Positions 17,692-25,508 of a stretch of DNA of 64,000 bases are shown here, in pieces. Source of the DNA: Candidatus Nitrosopumilus sediminis (GTDB taxonomy: Archaea > Thermoproteota > Nitrososphaeria > Nitrososphaerales > Nitrosopumilaceae); assembly GCF_000299395.1 (NCBI RefSeq), contig NC_018656.1:1054001-1118000 (forward strand). The letters are read 5' to 3'. How positions within the stretch are numbered: the stretch's first letter is position 1; each line of letters opens with the position of its first letter. The notes under the pieces were generated by a model. That model ran no database searches, was not told where the DNA came from, and saw nothing but the letters and a program-made list of their open reading frames with translations. The translations under genes and the position numbers were made by a program.

Positions 17692-18636
17692 TTACAAATT
17701 ACCTGTTTTGATATCTTCAAGACACTTTACAACATCGTCTTTGGATATTGGGATTGGGTTTGGATCCAAATGACCTCTATCAGTCATTACAGTGTCAGCA
17801 GCTTCTGAAACATCAGCTTTGAGTTCTAGTTTATCAAAGCCTAGTTTTTCCATTGCCTCTTTGAATCTATCATAAAAGATGGACTTGTTATGCTTGTGTG
17901 CAACAGTAGTACAAGAGGACAACGAATATCCATGTGGTACTCCTTCATTTGAGAACACATAGGACAATGCATGTCCAAGTGTTGTAGAGCAGTTACCAAA
18001 TCCCATTCCAGACAACATTGATCCATAAGGATAGTTTTCCGGTTTGTCATTCATAATTGCATCATATAGAATCTCAAATGCTTGTTTACAAAGAGTTCTT
18101 GTCAAGTCATTGCCTAATTTGCTATCATAGCCTTCGGTTGCTTGAGCACATGCATCACAGACAGAATTGTTTATGACTTGTTGTGGAGTTCCTTCTAAGA
18201 AGTATGAATCTACAACTGCCATGTCGGCTAGAAATCTGTCTTCACGTAACAATTTCTTTTTACCATCAAATTTCAGAACACAATAAGTTGTCATTTCAGC
18301 TCCAGTTCCAAATGTAGTTGGAATTAAGATTTTTTCTTTTTTCATCTCAGGTGCAGCATATTTTACTACATCCATCGAACTTCCACCACCAAGTCCAATT
18401 AGACATGATGGATCTTTGTCTTTGAATTGTGAAATAACAGCATTGACGTCATCGATTGATGGTTCAGGTTTTACTTGGTCATACAACATGTAATCTTTAA
18501 TCCCCATTCTTGCAATCCATTTGTCAGAAAGTTCAGGAGGAACTGTTGTGACAATTAGGGCATTTTTTGGATACTCTGTTTCACCAAGTGCATTTTCTCC
18601 AAAGTTGATAACTTTTGGAATGCGTACTGTATTCAT
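17692..18636 (-). CDS. Iron-containing alcohol dehydrogenase, candidate malonic/succinic semialdehyde reductase
   Basis: The 314-residue protein is a compact group III Fe-ADH. The nucleotide-binding GLGGGSSMDVVK is near residue 82, PTTFGTGAEMT near 107, and metal ligands are expected in DACAQATEG, LGHALSYVF and VPHGYSLS. In Nitrosopumilus an enzyme of this family has been shown to reduce malonic and succinic semialdehyde in the 3-hydroxypropionate/4-hydroxybutyrate cycle, so that role is the most likely here. It is shorter than typical bacterial Fe-ADH (about 380 aa), mainly from a trimmed N-terminus and C-terminal domain. The family is secure; the substrate is inference by lineage. Confidence 0.87.
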   Translation of the reverse strand: MNTVRIPKVINFGENALGETEYPKNALIVTTVPPELSDKWIARMGIKDYMLYDQVKPEPSIDDVNAVISQFKDKDPSCLIGLGGGSSMDVVKYAAPEMKKEKILIPTTFGTGAEMTTYCVLKFDGKKKLLREDRFLADMAVVDSYFLEGTPQQVINNSVCDACAQATEGYDSKLGNDLTRTLCKQAFEILYDAIMNDKPENYPYGSMLSGMGFGNCSTTLGHALSYVFSNEGVPHGYSLSSCTTVAHKHNKSIFYDRFKEAMEKLGFDKLELKADVSEAADTVMTDRGHLDPNPIPISKDDVVKCLEDIKTGNL

Positions 18637-18688
18637 AACTGAAAGGCATCATTGATTATTATTATATCTTGCATTATTGAGTGACAGT

Positions 18689-19966
18689 ATGATTATTCAA
18701 AATTTTGATGACTTGGCAACTACAGACAAGAAAAAAGATTGTTTGGAAATTTTAGAGTCAGGATTTCAAGCAGCAAATCCAGAAAATATTATTCCAAAAT
18801 TTGTCACTCCTAATGAAATCAAAATTAATGGTAAATCATTCAATCTTGAGGAATATTCAAACATCTATTCAGTGGCATTTGGAAAGGCAGGAGATACCAT
18901 GACCAGAGCATTAAATGCAATAATTCCAATTAAAAGTGGAATTATAGTAATCCCCAAAGGCTCAAAATCAGTAATTAAAGGCAAGAAATTCCAGATTTTT
19001 AATTCCAGACATCCAAAACCAGATACAACAAGTGTAAAAGCAGCAAAAGAAGTCATGAAGTTTGTTCAAAATAAGCGCAGTGACGAATTGATAATTTTTC
19101 TAGTATCAGGAGGGGGCTCATCATTACTAGCAATGCCAGATGATATCACTTTGGATGACAAAGTGCATGTCACAAATGTTCTGTTAAAATCAGGAGCAAC
19201 GATACAAGAGTTCAATTGTATTAGAAAGCACCTATCCAAGATCAAAGGAGGCAAGCTTGTGGAGAATATGAAATGTCATGGAGTAAGTCTAGTGATGTCA
19301 GATGTCGAAGGAGATGATCTTTCATCTATTGCATCAGGAACTACATACATGGATGATACAACGTATGCAGATGCATTAGGAATTATTGATAAATATAAAA
19401 TAAGATGGAAAATGCCAGATGAAGTTTTAAGATTATTAGAAAATAGAATGAATCAGAAAAAAGATGAAACCCCAAAAAGATCTAAAATCGAAAATTATGT
19501 AATTGCCAATAATGATGATTGTCTAAAAGCCATGAAAACAAAAGCTGAAGAGATTGGGTATACCGTTAACATAATGCATGTTTTCGGAGACATTAAAGAA
19601 GTGGTTACAAAAATTCTTGATGAAATTTCAACTAGTGAAAAAACATGCATCATATTTGGAGGAGAGCCAACAGTCAAAGTTTTAGGAAAAGGAATGGGAG
19701 GAAGGAATCAAGAATTAGTTTTAAGATTATTAAAAAATACTCAAAAATTACAAAAAATGGTTATTGCGTCAGCTGGGACAGATGGAATCGATGGTAATTC
19801 CGTTTTTGCAGGTGCAATTACTGAAAACGTCAAAATAGATTTAGACACAATGAAAGAATTTCTCAAAAACAGCGATTCAGGACGATTTTTTCAAAAACAA
19901 AAAGGAAATATCATCACACATGCAACGCACACGAATTTGATGGACATAGGCGTAATTCTAAAGTAA
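18689..19966 (+). CDS. Glycerate 2-kinase (MOFRL/GckA family)
   Basis: The sequence has the two-domain architecture of archaeal glycerate kinases: SVAFGKAGDTM near residue 63, LVSGGGSSLLAMP near 143, HLSKIKGGKLVE near 188, and the C-terminal MOFRL part with IFGGEPTVKVLGKGMGGRNQ and ASAGTDGIDGNS. It phosphorylates glycerate to 2-phosphoglycerate, linking C3 metabolism to gluconeogenesis. ATG 18689 is chosen because a ttatata box begins 24-27 nt upstream; a TTG four codons earlier is also in frame. The divergent Fe-ADH gene starts about 50 nt away. Confidence 0.9.
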   Translation: MIIQNFDDLATTDKKKDCLEILESGFQAANPENIIPKFVTPNEIKINGKSFNLEEYSNIYSVAFGKAGDTMTRALNAIIPIKSGIIVIPKGSKSVIKGKKFQIFNSRHPKPDTTSVKAAKEVMKFVQNKRSDELIIFLVSGGGSSLLAMPDDITLDDKVHVTNVLLKSGATIQEFNCIRKHLSKIKGGKLVENMKCHGVSLVMSDVEGDDLSSIASGTTYMDDTTYADALGIIDKYKIRWKMPDEVLRLLENRMNQKKDETPKRSKIENYVIANNDDCLKAMKTKAEEIGYTVNIMHVFGDIKEVVTKILDEISTSEKTCIIFGGEPTVKVLGKGMGGRNQELVLRLLKNTQKLQKMVIASAGTDGIDGNSVFAGAITENVKIDLDTMKEFLKNSDSGRFFQKQKGNIITHATHTNLMDIGVILK

Positions 19967-20073
19967 ATTTTTAAAAAATCATGTGTAAAAATATCAATTT
20001 TTTCAGTTTTAACTGAACAAATGATTAGTCAAAAAGAAGAGTCCTTCAAATATTATAATTGCCCACTTGCAAT

Positions 20074-20178
20074 ATGATAAAAAATAATCATGGATTTTGT
20101 AATGACCAGTATTGCAAATGTGACTGTCATGAGGGATCAAGTTTTAGAAGAGGAAACAGGAAGAGACAATATTGCTAG
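20074..20178 (+). CDS. 34-aa Cys-rich peptide, or N-terminal part of a split zinc protein
   Basis: ATG 20074 lies 14-23 nt after a tattataatt box, an archaeal leaderless arrangement. The peptide contains CNDQYCKCDCHEG, with four Cys and one His within 11 residues, and then becomes basic before TAG 20178. The last seven bases overlap a TTG that starts the next gene. Two readings are possible: a separate metal-binding microprotein translationally coupled to its neighbour, or the N-terminus of one protein of about 112 aa split by a missing A at 20154-20156. The joined version (HEGSSFRRGKQEETI...) reads smoothly. Confidence 0.5.
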   Translation: MIKNNHGFCNDQYCKCDCHEGSSFRRGNRKRQYC

Positions 20179-20408
20179 AAAAACAATTCAACCCAGAAAG
20201 GCTCTACAACAGAGTAGTTCATTTCTATATTGATAAAAAAGGATACTCAAAAGACAAAGCAAACGATATTGCCCAGTCAGTAGTACAAAAAGAAGCTCAG
20301 AGGAGAATTTGTAAAAACGAAAAATGCAAACATTTCTCTCATGACCATATTAGAAATGCAGAAACCTGTTTAGTTGAAAATTGTGAATGCAATGAATTTA
20401 CTAAGTAA
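20172..20408 (+). CDS. Small zinc-binding protein with CxxxxC / CxxxxCxC clusters
   Basis: The frame can start at TTG 20172 (MLEKQFNPERLYNRVVHFYI) and encodes 78 residues. An N-terminal helical region of about 45 residues (FYIDKKGYSKDKANDIAQ) is followed by a Cys/His cluster: RICKNEKCKHFSHDHI and TCLVENCECNEF. This strongly suggests a bound zinc ion. It overlaps the upstream Cys-rich peptide by 7 nt and converges with the MBL-fold gene, overlapping its end by 8 nt. No named family is recognised; a nucleic-acid or chaperone role would be speculation. Confidence 0.65.
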   Translation: MLEKQFNPERLYNRVVHFYIDKKGYSKDKANDIAQSVVQKEAQRRICKNEKCKHFSHDHIRNAETCLVENCECNEFTK

Positions 20409-21381
20409 AATTATCTAATGAATTTTCAAGCAAAGGTTGTGCACCAATACCACGTTTTCTCAAATCTTCTGCAAATTCATCTACAAAACCATGTATAGTG
20501 TATACTTGTTCTGCTCCGGATTGGATCACCAAATCAATTAATTCATTGTAATCGCAATGATCACTCATGGGAATGGAGTAGTCAGTACGCCGTCCAAAAG
20601 AGTATTTTGTCGATTGTGCCCATCCGCTAAATCCAATTGTTACAGCACCGTATTTCAATTTCATATCTTGAACAAATTTGTTTTTACTTGATAGCATCGG
20701 AGCAACCATAATCCAAGGCTTTTTTTCTAACAACCCTTTTTTTTCAGCCTCAGTGTGTCCAATTCCATCTTTGAGAGGCACACCAAATTTGCGATGTAAA
20801 GAATTCATATCTTTTACAGAATCATGAAGGTATAGAGGTCCCCAGTGACCAAAAAACTGAGTAATAGTTTGTGCTTTTCCTAACTGGTATCCCATCAAAA
20901 TCACAGGGACCCCTTTCCCGTAAAGTTCAGAAATCAATTCGTTTACTTGTTTTAGAGTATCATCAAGTTTTGGGAAAACAAATTCAGGTAATCCAAATGT
21001 GCATTCAGTGATGAGTGTTTTGCATTTTGGAATTTTTGCCCCTTTGAGAAACCCACGATCTCTAGTACATACATCACCAGTATAGAAGACATCATCAAAA
21101 AGAAGACCTTTTGAACCAAGAATGTGTCCACTGTTAATTAAAGAAAAATCATCGTGTGATTCGATATGATTTTCCATCTTAAAACCACGTAAATTAGCTA
21201 TCTCATTGGTCTCAATGGAAGATAGGATGGTACCTCCATTTTTTGAAGGAAGGTGATCAGAATGGGCATGAGATACAAAATTGATTCCGGTAACATCACC
21301 ATTTTTTGGATCCAATAAAACTCGTTTATCATCAACCTCACACAGGATTCCGTTTTTTGTCATCCTGACTTTGCTAGGCAA
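20401..21381 (-). CDS. MBL-fold nuclease-like protein (beta-CASP/exonuclease type)
   Basis: The metallo-beta-lactamase signature SHAHSDHLP (about residues 37-45) binds two zinc ions; further ligands are in NSGHILGSKG, FYTGDVC and the late SDHCDYNE. The arrangement resembles archaeal exonucleases related to mRNA 3'-end processing factors and DNA-ligase-associated exonuclease rather than hydrolytic glyoxalases. At 326 residues it is a single-domain member without KH domains. The start is TTG 21381: a TTTATAT box about 25-32 nt upstream would give a leaderless message. The TATA element is shared with the divergent purN gene. The nucleic-acid substrate is uncertain. Confidence 0.82.
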   Translation of the reverse strand: MPSKVRMTKNGILCEVDDKRVLLDPKNGDVTGINFVSHAHSDHLPSKNGGTILSSIETNEIANLRGFKMENHIESHDDFSLINSGHILGSKGLLFDDVFYTGDVCTRDRGFLKGAKIPKCKTLITECTFGLPEFVFPKLDDTLKQVNELISELYGKGVPVILMGYQLGKAQTITQFFGHWGPLYLHDSVKDMNSLHRKFGVPLKDGIGHTEAEKKGLLEKKPWIMVAPMLSSKNKFVQDMKLKYGAVTIGFSGWAQSTKYSFGRRTDYSIPMSDHCDYNELIDLVIQSGAEQVYTIHGFVDEFAEDLRKRGIGAQPLLENSLDNFT

Positions 21382-21403
21382 TGAAAATCAAATTATTTGG
21401 ATT

Positions 21404-21415
21404 TGATATAAATTG
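21404..21415. promoter_or_regulatory. Single TATA element shared by two divergent leaderless TTG genes
   Basis: The 58-bp interval between the TTG start of the MBL-fold gene (21381, minus) and the TTG start of purN (21440, plus) contains one clear TATA element, gatataaatt, read as aatttatatc on the other strand. Its centre (about 21410) is 29-30 nt from both starts, the normal archaeal TATA-to-start distance for leaderless mRNAs. Both directions therefore probably use the same near-palindromic element. Confidence 0.55.
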
Positions 21416-21439
21416 CAGGTTTGATCTAGTATTGACTAG

Positions 21440-22057
21440 TTGCTAAATCTAGGAATTCTAATCTCAGGTCGCGGGAGCAACATGGAATCTATCTTAAAGG
21501 CAATTAAGAAGAAGAAAATTCCAATCAACCCAGCAGTAGTTATTTCTAATAAACAAGATGCAAAGGGCCTAAAAATTGCAGAAAAATTAGGAGTTAAAAT
21601 CGAAGTTATTGAGAGTAAAGGATTCAAAGGTAGCAGAGCAGAATATGATAAAAAAATCATTTCAGCCCTAACAAAATATGGGGTAACCCCAAAAAATGGT
21701 CTTGTGTGTCTTGCAGGATTTATGAGAATAATCAGTCCAGAATTTGTAAAAAAATACAAGAACAGAATAATCAACATCCATCCAGCCTTGCTACCCGCAT
21801 TTCCTGGATTAAATTCACAAAAACAGGCATTGGAATATGGGGCCAAAGTCTCAGGATGCTCAGTGCATTTTGTGGATGCAGGGATGGACACAGGGCCAGT
21901 AATCATCCAAGCTGTTGTGAAAGTTGATGAAAAAGATACAGAAGAATCCCTCTCAAAAAGAATTCTAAAAGAAGAGCACAGAATTTACCCTGAAGCAGTG
22001 AATCTTTTTGCGAGAAAGAAAATCAAAATATCTGGAAGAAGAACTATAATCAGTTAG
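21440..22057 (+). CDS. purN: Phosphoribosylglycinamide formyltransferase
   Basis: PurN transfers the formyl group of 10-formyl-THF to GAR in purine synthesis. Motifs are complete: LISGRGSNMES (phosphate binding, about 6-16), VCLAGFMRIISPEF (about 90-103), INIHPALLPAFPG with the catalytic Asn-His (about 110) and HFVDAGMDTGPVI with the catalytic Asp (about 144). The length, 205 aa, is normal. TTG 21440 is the only sensible start and is supported by a TATA box 30 nt upstream. purD and the folate genes folD and formyl-THF cyclo-ligase lie within 4 kb. Confidence 0.95.
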   Translation: MLNLGILISGRGSNMESILKAIKKKKIPINPAVVISNKQDAKGLKIAEKLGVKIEVIESKGFKGSRAEYDKKIISALTKYGVTPKNGLVCLAGFMRIISPEFVKKYKNRIINIHPALLPAFPGLNSQKQALEYGAKVSGCSVHFVDAGMDTGPVIIQAVVKVDEKDTEESLSKRILKEEHRIYPEAVNLFARKKIKISGRRTIIS

Positions 22058-22374
22058 GAATCATGGCCACCAAAAAAATACAATACCTTAAGCTCTTTTG
22101 TGTTCCCATGAAAAAAATGTTCTACATCTTTTGCAACAAAAAATAATTTATCTTTTGATACTTTGTAATCTTTGTTTTTGATTTTTAAATATCCGTCACC
22201 AGAAATGATAAAATATACTTCATCACTATCATGAGGAGTTTGTGTATCTTCTTCACCAGGTTTTAGAAACAAAATACCTGTAGCTAAACTATCTTTATTG
22301 ATAAAAGTATCAAAGTAAGAATTATTGTTTTTTATTTTTTCAAGGTATGTATCTAAATCATACTCTATCTTCAA
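22054..22374 (-). CDS. Cupin-domain protein
   Basis: The 106 residues carry a single cupin barrel: motif 1 around LFLKPGEEDTQTPHDSDEVYFIISGDGYL and motif 2 around LFFVAKDVEHFFHG. The histidines and glutamate in these motifs (H47, E51, H85) probably bind a metal. The gene begins with TTG two bases after the stop of the upstream monooxygenase-like gene, so the two are translationally coupled. The substrate is unknown. Its end overlaps the purN stop by 4 nt in convergent orientation. Confidence 0.82.
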   Translation of the reverse strand: MKIEYDLDTYLEKIKNNNSYFDTFINKDSLATGILFLKPGEEDTQTPHDSDEVYFIISGDGYLKIKNKDYKVSKDKLFFVAKDVEHFFHGNTKELKVLYFFGGHDS

Positions 22375-22376
22375 TT

Positions 22377-22661
22377 TTATTCAGCAGCTACAGTGTATGT
22401 TTTTCTTTGAGGATCTGCACTCATAAAAGAATGTCCAGTTGGATGAATTTTCTCATGCTCTGGACTTTGGTGCATTTTGATAAAAGTCTCTTTACTCTCA
22501 TGCTCTACAAGAATCCTGTAGCTACCATCAGAGGATTTTAGAAATTTTCTTGAGATAAATCCAGGAAATTTAGACAAAACTTTGTTTGATTCAGCAAACC
22601 AGCTTTTGAAATCTTCTTCAACGCCATCTTTGAGTTGAATATCTGCAATCATTACAAACAT
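22377..22661 (-). CDS. Antibiotic-biosynthesis-monooxygenase (ABM)-like protein
   Basis: The 94 residues fit the dimeric ferredoxin-like ABM fold: MFVMIADIQLKDGVEEDFKS at strand 1, FPGFISRKFLKSSDGSYRI in the middle and VEHESKETFIKMHQSPEHEK with the helix carrying conserved His. Family members include heme-degrading IsdG types and quinol monooxygenases, but also many of unknown function. It is the promoter-proximal gene of a two-gene unit with the cupin. Confidence 0.82.
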   Translation of the reverse strand: MFVMIADIQLKDGVEEDFKSWFAESNKVLSKFPGFISRKFLKSSDGSYRILVEHESKETFIKMHQSPEHEKIHPTGHSFMSADPQRKTYTVAAE

Positions 22662-22752
22662 GACATGACTTGAAAAACAACCATTTAATTTCTTTTCCTA
22701 GATTTTCAACATAAATTCCAAGAATTAAATATCTACAAAGCAGAACCAGAGC

Positions 22753-23616
22753 ATGGTAGGGGTCAGAATCGATGGCAAAATTATTGCTCAATCAGTCAAA
22801 GACAGAGTCAAAAAAGCTGTAGTAGAATTGAAGAATCAGGGAATTTCTCCATGTTTGGCCACAGTCTTGGTAGGAGACAATCCAGCTTCTGCCACATATG
22901 TAAGAAATAAGCACAAGGCTTGTGAAGAGGTTGGAATAGTCACCAAAGATCATAAACTTGATGCCAACATCACACAGTCAGAATTAACAAAAATTATTGA
23001 CGAATTAAATTCAGATAATTCAATTCATGGAATTCTAGTACAGCTCCCACTACCAAAGCAATTAGATGAATTTGCAATCATATCAAGAATATCACCATTA
23101 AAGGATGTGGATGGTTTAACTCCACATAATGTAGGATTGCTTGCAATGAAAAAGGCAGCATTGGTAGCATGCACTCCATCAGGAGTCATGGAGATGTTTA
23201 ATTATCACAATATTGATTTGGAAGGAAAAAATGTTGCACTAATTAACAGAAGTAACTTAGTAGGAAAACCACTATATCATTTATTGTTAGAAAAAAATGC
23301 AACAGTACTAACTTGTCATTCTAAGACCAAAAATTTAATTGAATTATGTCAGTCAGCAGATATCATTATCACAGCAGTGGGAGACAGAAATAAATTCACA
23401 TTAACGCCCGAAATGATCAAAGAAGGAGCAATTGTGATTGATGTCGCAATTTCAAGATTCCAAGAAAAACTAGTAGGAGATTCAAATTATGACGAGATTA
23501 TTAAAAAAGCATCTTTTGCAACTCCAGTTCCTGGGGGAGTTGGGCCTATGACAGTTGCAATGCTATTAAAAAACACCATCACTGCAGCATCATTGAGTAG
23601 TCAAATTGGACAATAA
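22753..23616 (+). CDS. folD: Bifunctional methylene-THF dehydrogenase / methenyl-THF cyclohydrolase
   Basis: FolD interconverts methylene-, methenyl- and 10-formyl-tetrahydrofolate. Evidence includes LVGDNPASATYVRNKHKACE with the catalytic Tyr-x3-Lys (about residues 36-55), GILVQLPLPKQLDE, PLKDVDGLTPHNVG, the NADP-binding NRSNLVGKPLYHLL, and the C-terminal PVPGGVGPMTVAML. The length of 287 aa is typical. The formyl-THF cyclo-ligase gene overlaps its 3' end by 11 nt, forming a folate one-carbon operon that would supply PurN. Its presence shows that this archaeon uses folate rather than only methanopterin. Confidence 0.96.
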   Translation: MVGVRIDGKIIAQSVKDRVKKAVVELKNQGISPCLATVLVGDNPASATYVRNKHKACEEVGIVTKDHKLDANITQSELTKIIDELNSDNSIHGILVQLPLPKQLDEFAIISRISPLKDVDGLTPHNVGLLAMKKAALVACTPSGVMEMFNYHNIDLEGKNVALINRSNLVGKPLYHLLLEKNATVLTCHSKTKNLIELCQSADIIITAVGDRNKFTLTPEMIKEGAIVIDVAISRFQEKLVGDSNYDEIIKKASFATPVPGGVGPMTVAMLLKNTITAASLSSQIGQ

Positions 23617-24169
23617 TCCCGAAAAAGAATCACTTCGAAATCTTCTTTTAGAAAAAAGAGACAACACATCTTTTGATTTAATGAAAATTGCAAGTGGAAA
23701 GATACAAAAAAAATTAAAGAAAATTTTTGCGTTCAGAGATGCTCAAAAAATAGGAGCATACTATCCAATAGGAAGTGAGATATTTACACAAGACATCATC
23801 CAAGAATTACTCAGTCAGGGAAAAGAGGTGTTTTTGCCAAAAGTCATAGGAGATTCCATGGAATTTAGAAAAATTAGCAGTTTTTCAAGCCTGGAACATG
23901 GCAGTTTTGACATAATGGAGCCAAAAGACGACTGTCCAGTAAATAACAATCTAGATGTGATTTTGGTTCCAACAGTTGCAATATCCCCTACAGGAGTAAG
24001 ATTAGGATATGGTCATGGATTTTATGACAAATTTTTGGCAAAAAACAAAACTGCAACAATTTCACTTACATTGGAAAAACAAATCATCAAAAACATTCCA
24101 AAATCAGAGCATGATGTGCTAATTGATTGGATTGTTACTGAAGATCAGATTCTGCAAACTCAGAGATAA
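23606..24169 (+). CDS. 5-formyltetrahydrofolate cyclo-ligase
   Basis: The enzyme converts 5-formyl-THF to 5,10-methenyl-THF with ATP, recycling an inactive folate. Conserved features are KIGAYYPIGSEI, VFLPKV, the E-P-K-D segment (FDIMEPKDDC) and the diagnostic GYGHGFYDKFL loop near residue 137. At 187 aa it matches the family. TTG 23606 inside the end of folD is the start, so translation is probably coupled. The gene converges with purD, overlapping by 10 nt. Confidence 0.93.
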   Translation: MDNNPEKESLRNLLLEKRDNTSFDLMKIASGKIQKKLKKIFAFRDAQKIGAYYPIGSEIFTQDIIQELLSQGKEVFLPKVIGDSMEFRKISSFSSLEHGSFDIMEPKDDCPVNNNLDVILVPTVAISPTGVRLGYGHGFYDKFLAKNKTATISLTLEKQIIKNIPKSEHDVLIDWIVTEDQILQTQR

Positions 24170-25425
24170 GACAATCCTTTTTTTCCAATATCACGTCTGT
24201 AATATTTTTGAGACCATGTGATTTTCTGAGTTGCAGAATATGCATTTGCAATTGCAGATCTTAGAGTATCACCTAATGCGGTGACACCCAAAACGCGTCC
24301 ACCGTTTGAAAAAATTTTACCGTCAGATTTTTTTGTGCCAGCATGAAAAACAAAAGACCCTTTTGGAATAGAATCAAATCCAGAAATTTCATCATTTTTT
24401 GAATAAGATTCTGGATATCCTTTAGATGCTAAAACAACACATACTGCAAATTGGGATTTCCAAGAAGCTGGAGGCAAAGAAGACAATCGGCCATCTACAC
24501 TTGCAGCAAAATAATCATATAAATCAAAATCCATCCTCATGGTAATTGGTTGGCATTCAGGATCACCCATTCGAACATTGTATTCTAAAACATATGGTTT
24601 TCCATCTCTAATCATAATACCGGCGTACAAAAACCCTTTAAACAAAATTCCCTCATTTTTCATTGCGAGGATTGTTTTTTCAATAATTTGTTCTTGTATG
24701 ATTTTTGCCAAATCATCATCAATTATAGGAGTTGGAGAATATGCGCCCATACCACCAGTGTTAGGACCTTCATCATTGTCAAAAATTCTCTTATGATCTT
24801 GGCTAGAAGCCATAGGGATTGCAACATCGCCATCAGACAGAGCGATGTATGATGCCTCTACCCCATCAATCCTTTCTTCAATAATTATCCGATTTCCAGC
24901 ATCACCAAATGTCTTTTTTACAAGTATTGTCTGGATTGCAGCCAAAGCCTCATCATTGCTATCGCACACAATCACTCCTTTTCCAGCTGCCAGGCCATCT
25001 GCCTTTACAACTACATTGTAATCAAGGGATTTCACATATTCTTGAGCTTTTTGAGCATCATCAAATATTTCAAAACGGGCAGTAGGGATTTCATTTCGTT
25101 TCATGAAATTTTTTGCCCAAATCTTACTGGATTCAAGTTGAGCTGCTTTTTGAGAAGGTCCAAAAATAGGGAGATTGAGTTTGTTGAATTTATCAACAAT
25201 TCCTGCGGCAAGAGGATCTTCAGGTCCAACTACAGTAAAACAATTATTTTTTTGAGCAAAATCAGCTAGGCCATCCAAATCATCGACATTAATAGAAACA
25301 TTGTTTTGAGTGCCCCCATTTCCAGGTGCTGTAAAAACAGTATCAACTTTGCTGCTTTGGGACAATTTCCAAGACAATGCATGTTCTCGGCCACCAGAAC
25401 CTACCACTAAGACATTTACCAACAA
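24160..25425 (-). CDS. purD: Phosphoribosylamine-glycine ligase
   Basis: PurD is the ATP-grasp enzyme that makes GAR, the substrate of PurN. Visible are VVGSGGREHALSWKL at the N-terminus, APGNGGT, VVGPEDPLAAGI, FGPSQKAAQLE, VVKADGLAAGKGVIV (ATP-grasp), GGMGAYSPTP and LEYNVRMGDPE with the metal ligands. The length of 421 aa is normal. The start is a TTG (25425, or the adjacent 25422), with ttatataatt 20-27 nt upstream. The divergent ileS gene begins 83 bp away. Confidence 0.96.
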   Translation of the reverse strand: MLVNVLVVGSGGREHALSWKLSQSSKVDTVFTAPGNGGTQNNVSINVDDLDGLADFAQKNNCFTVVGPEDPLAAGIVDKFNKLNLPIFGPSQKAAQLESSKIWAKNFMKRNEIPTARFEIFDDAQKAQEYVKSLDYNVVVKADGLAAGKGVIVCDSNDEALAAIQTILVKKTFGDAGNRIIIEERIDGVEASYIALSDGDVAIPMASSQDHKRIFDNDEGPNTGGMGAYSPTPIIDDDLAKIIQEQIIEKTILAMKNEGILFKGFLYAGIMIRDGKPYVLEYNVRMGDPECQPITMRMDFDLYDYFAASVDGRLSSLPPASWKSQFAVCVVLASKGYPESYSKNDEISGFDSIPKGSFVFHAGTKKSDGKIFSNGGRVLGVTALGDTLRSAIANAYSATQKITWSQKYYRRDIGKKGLSYL

Positions 25426-25508
25426 AAATTATCTTTCACCCAATTATATAATCCAAGTCTCAAAAAATCAATTTAGCTTTATAATGCCACAAACATACCA
25501 AAATCCAG

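Noticed and set aside
21436-21906. 156-codon minus-strand frame over purN
   Set aside because: purN has complete motifs in the other direction; this frame has no start signals and no recognisable protein.
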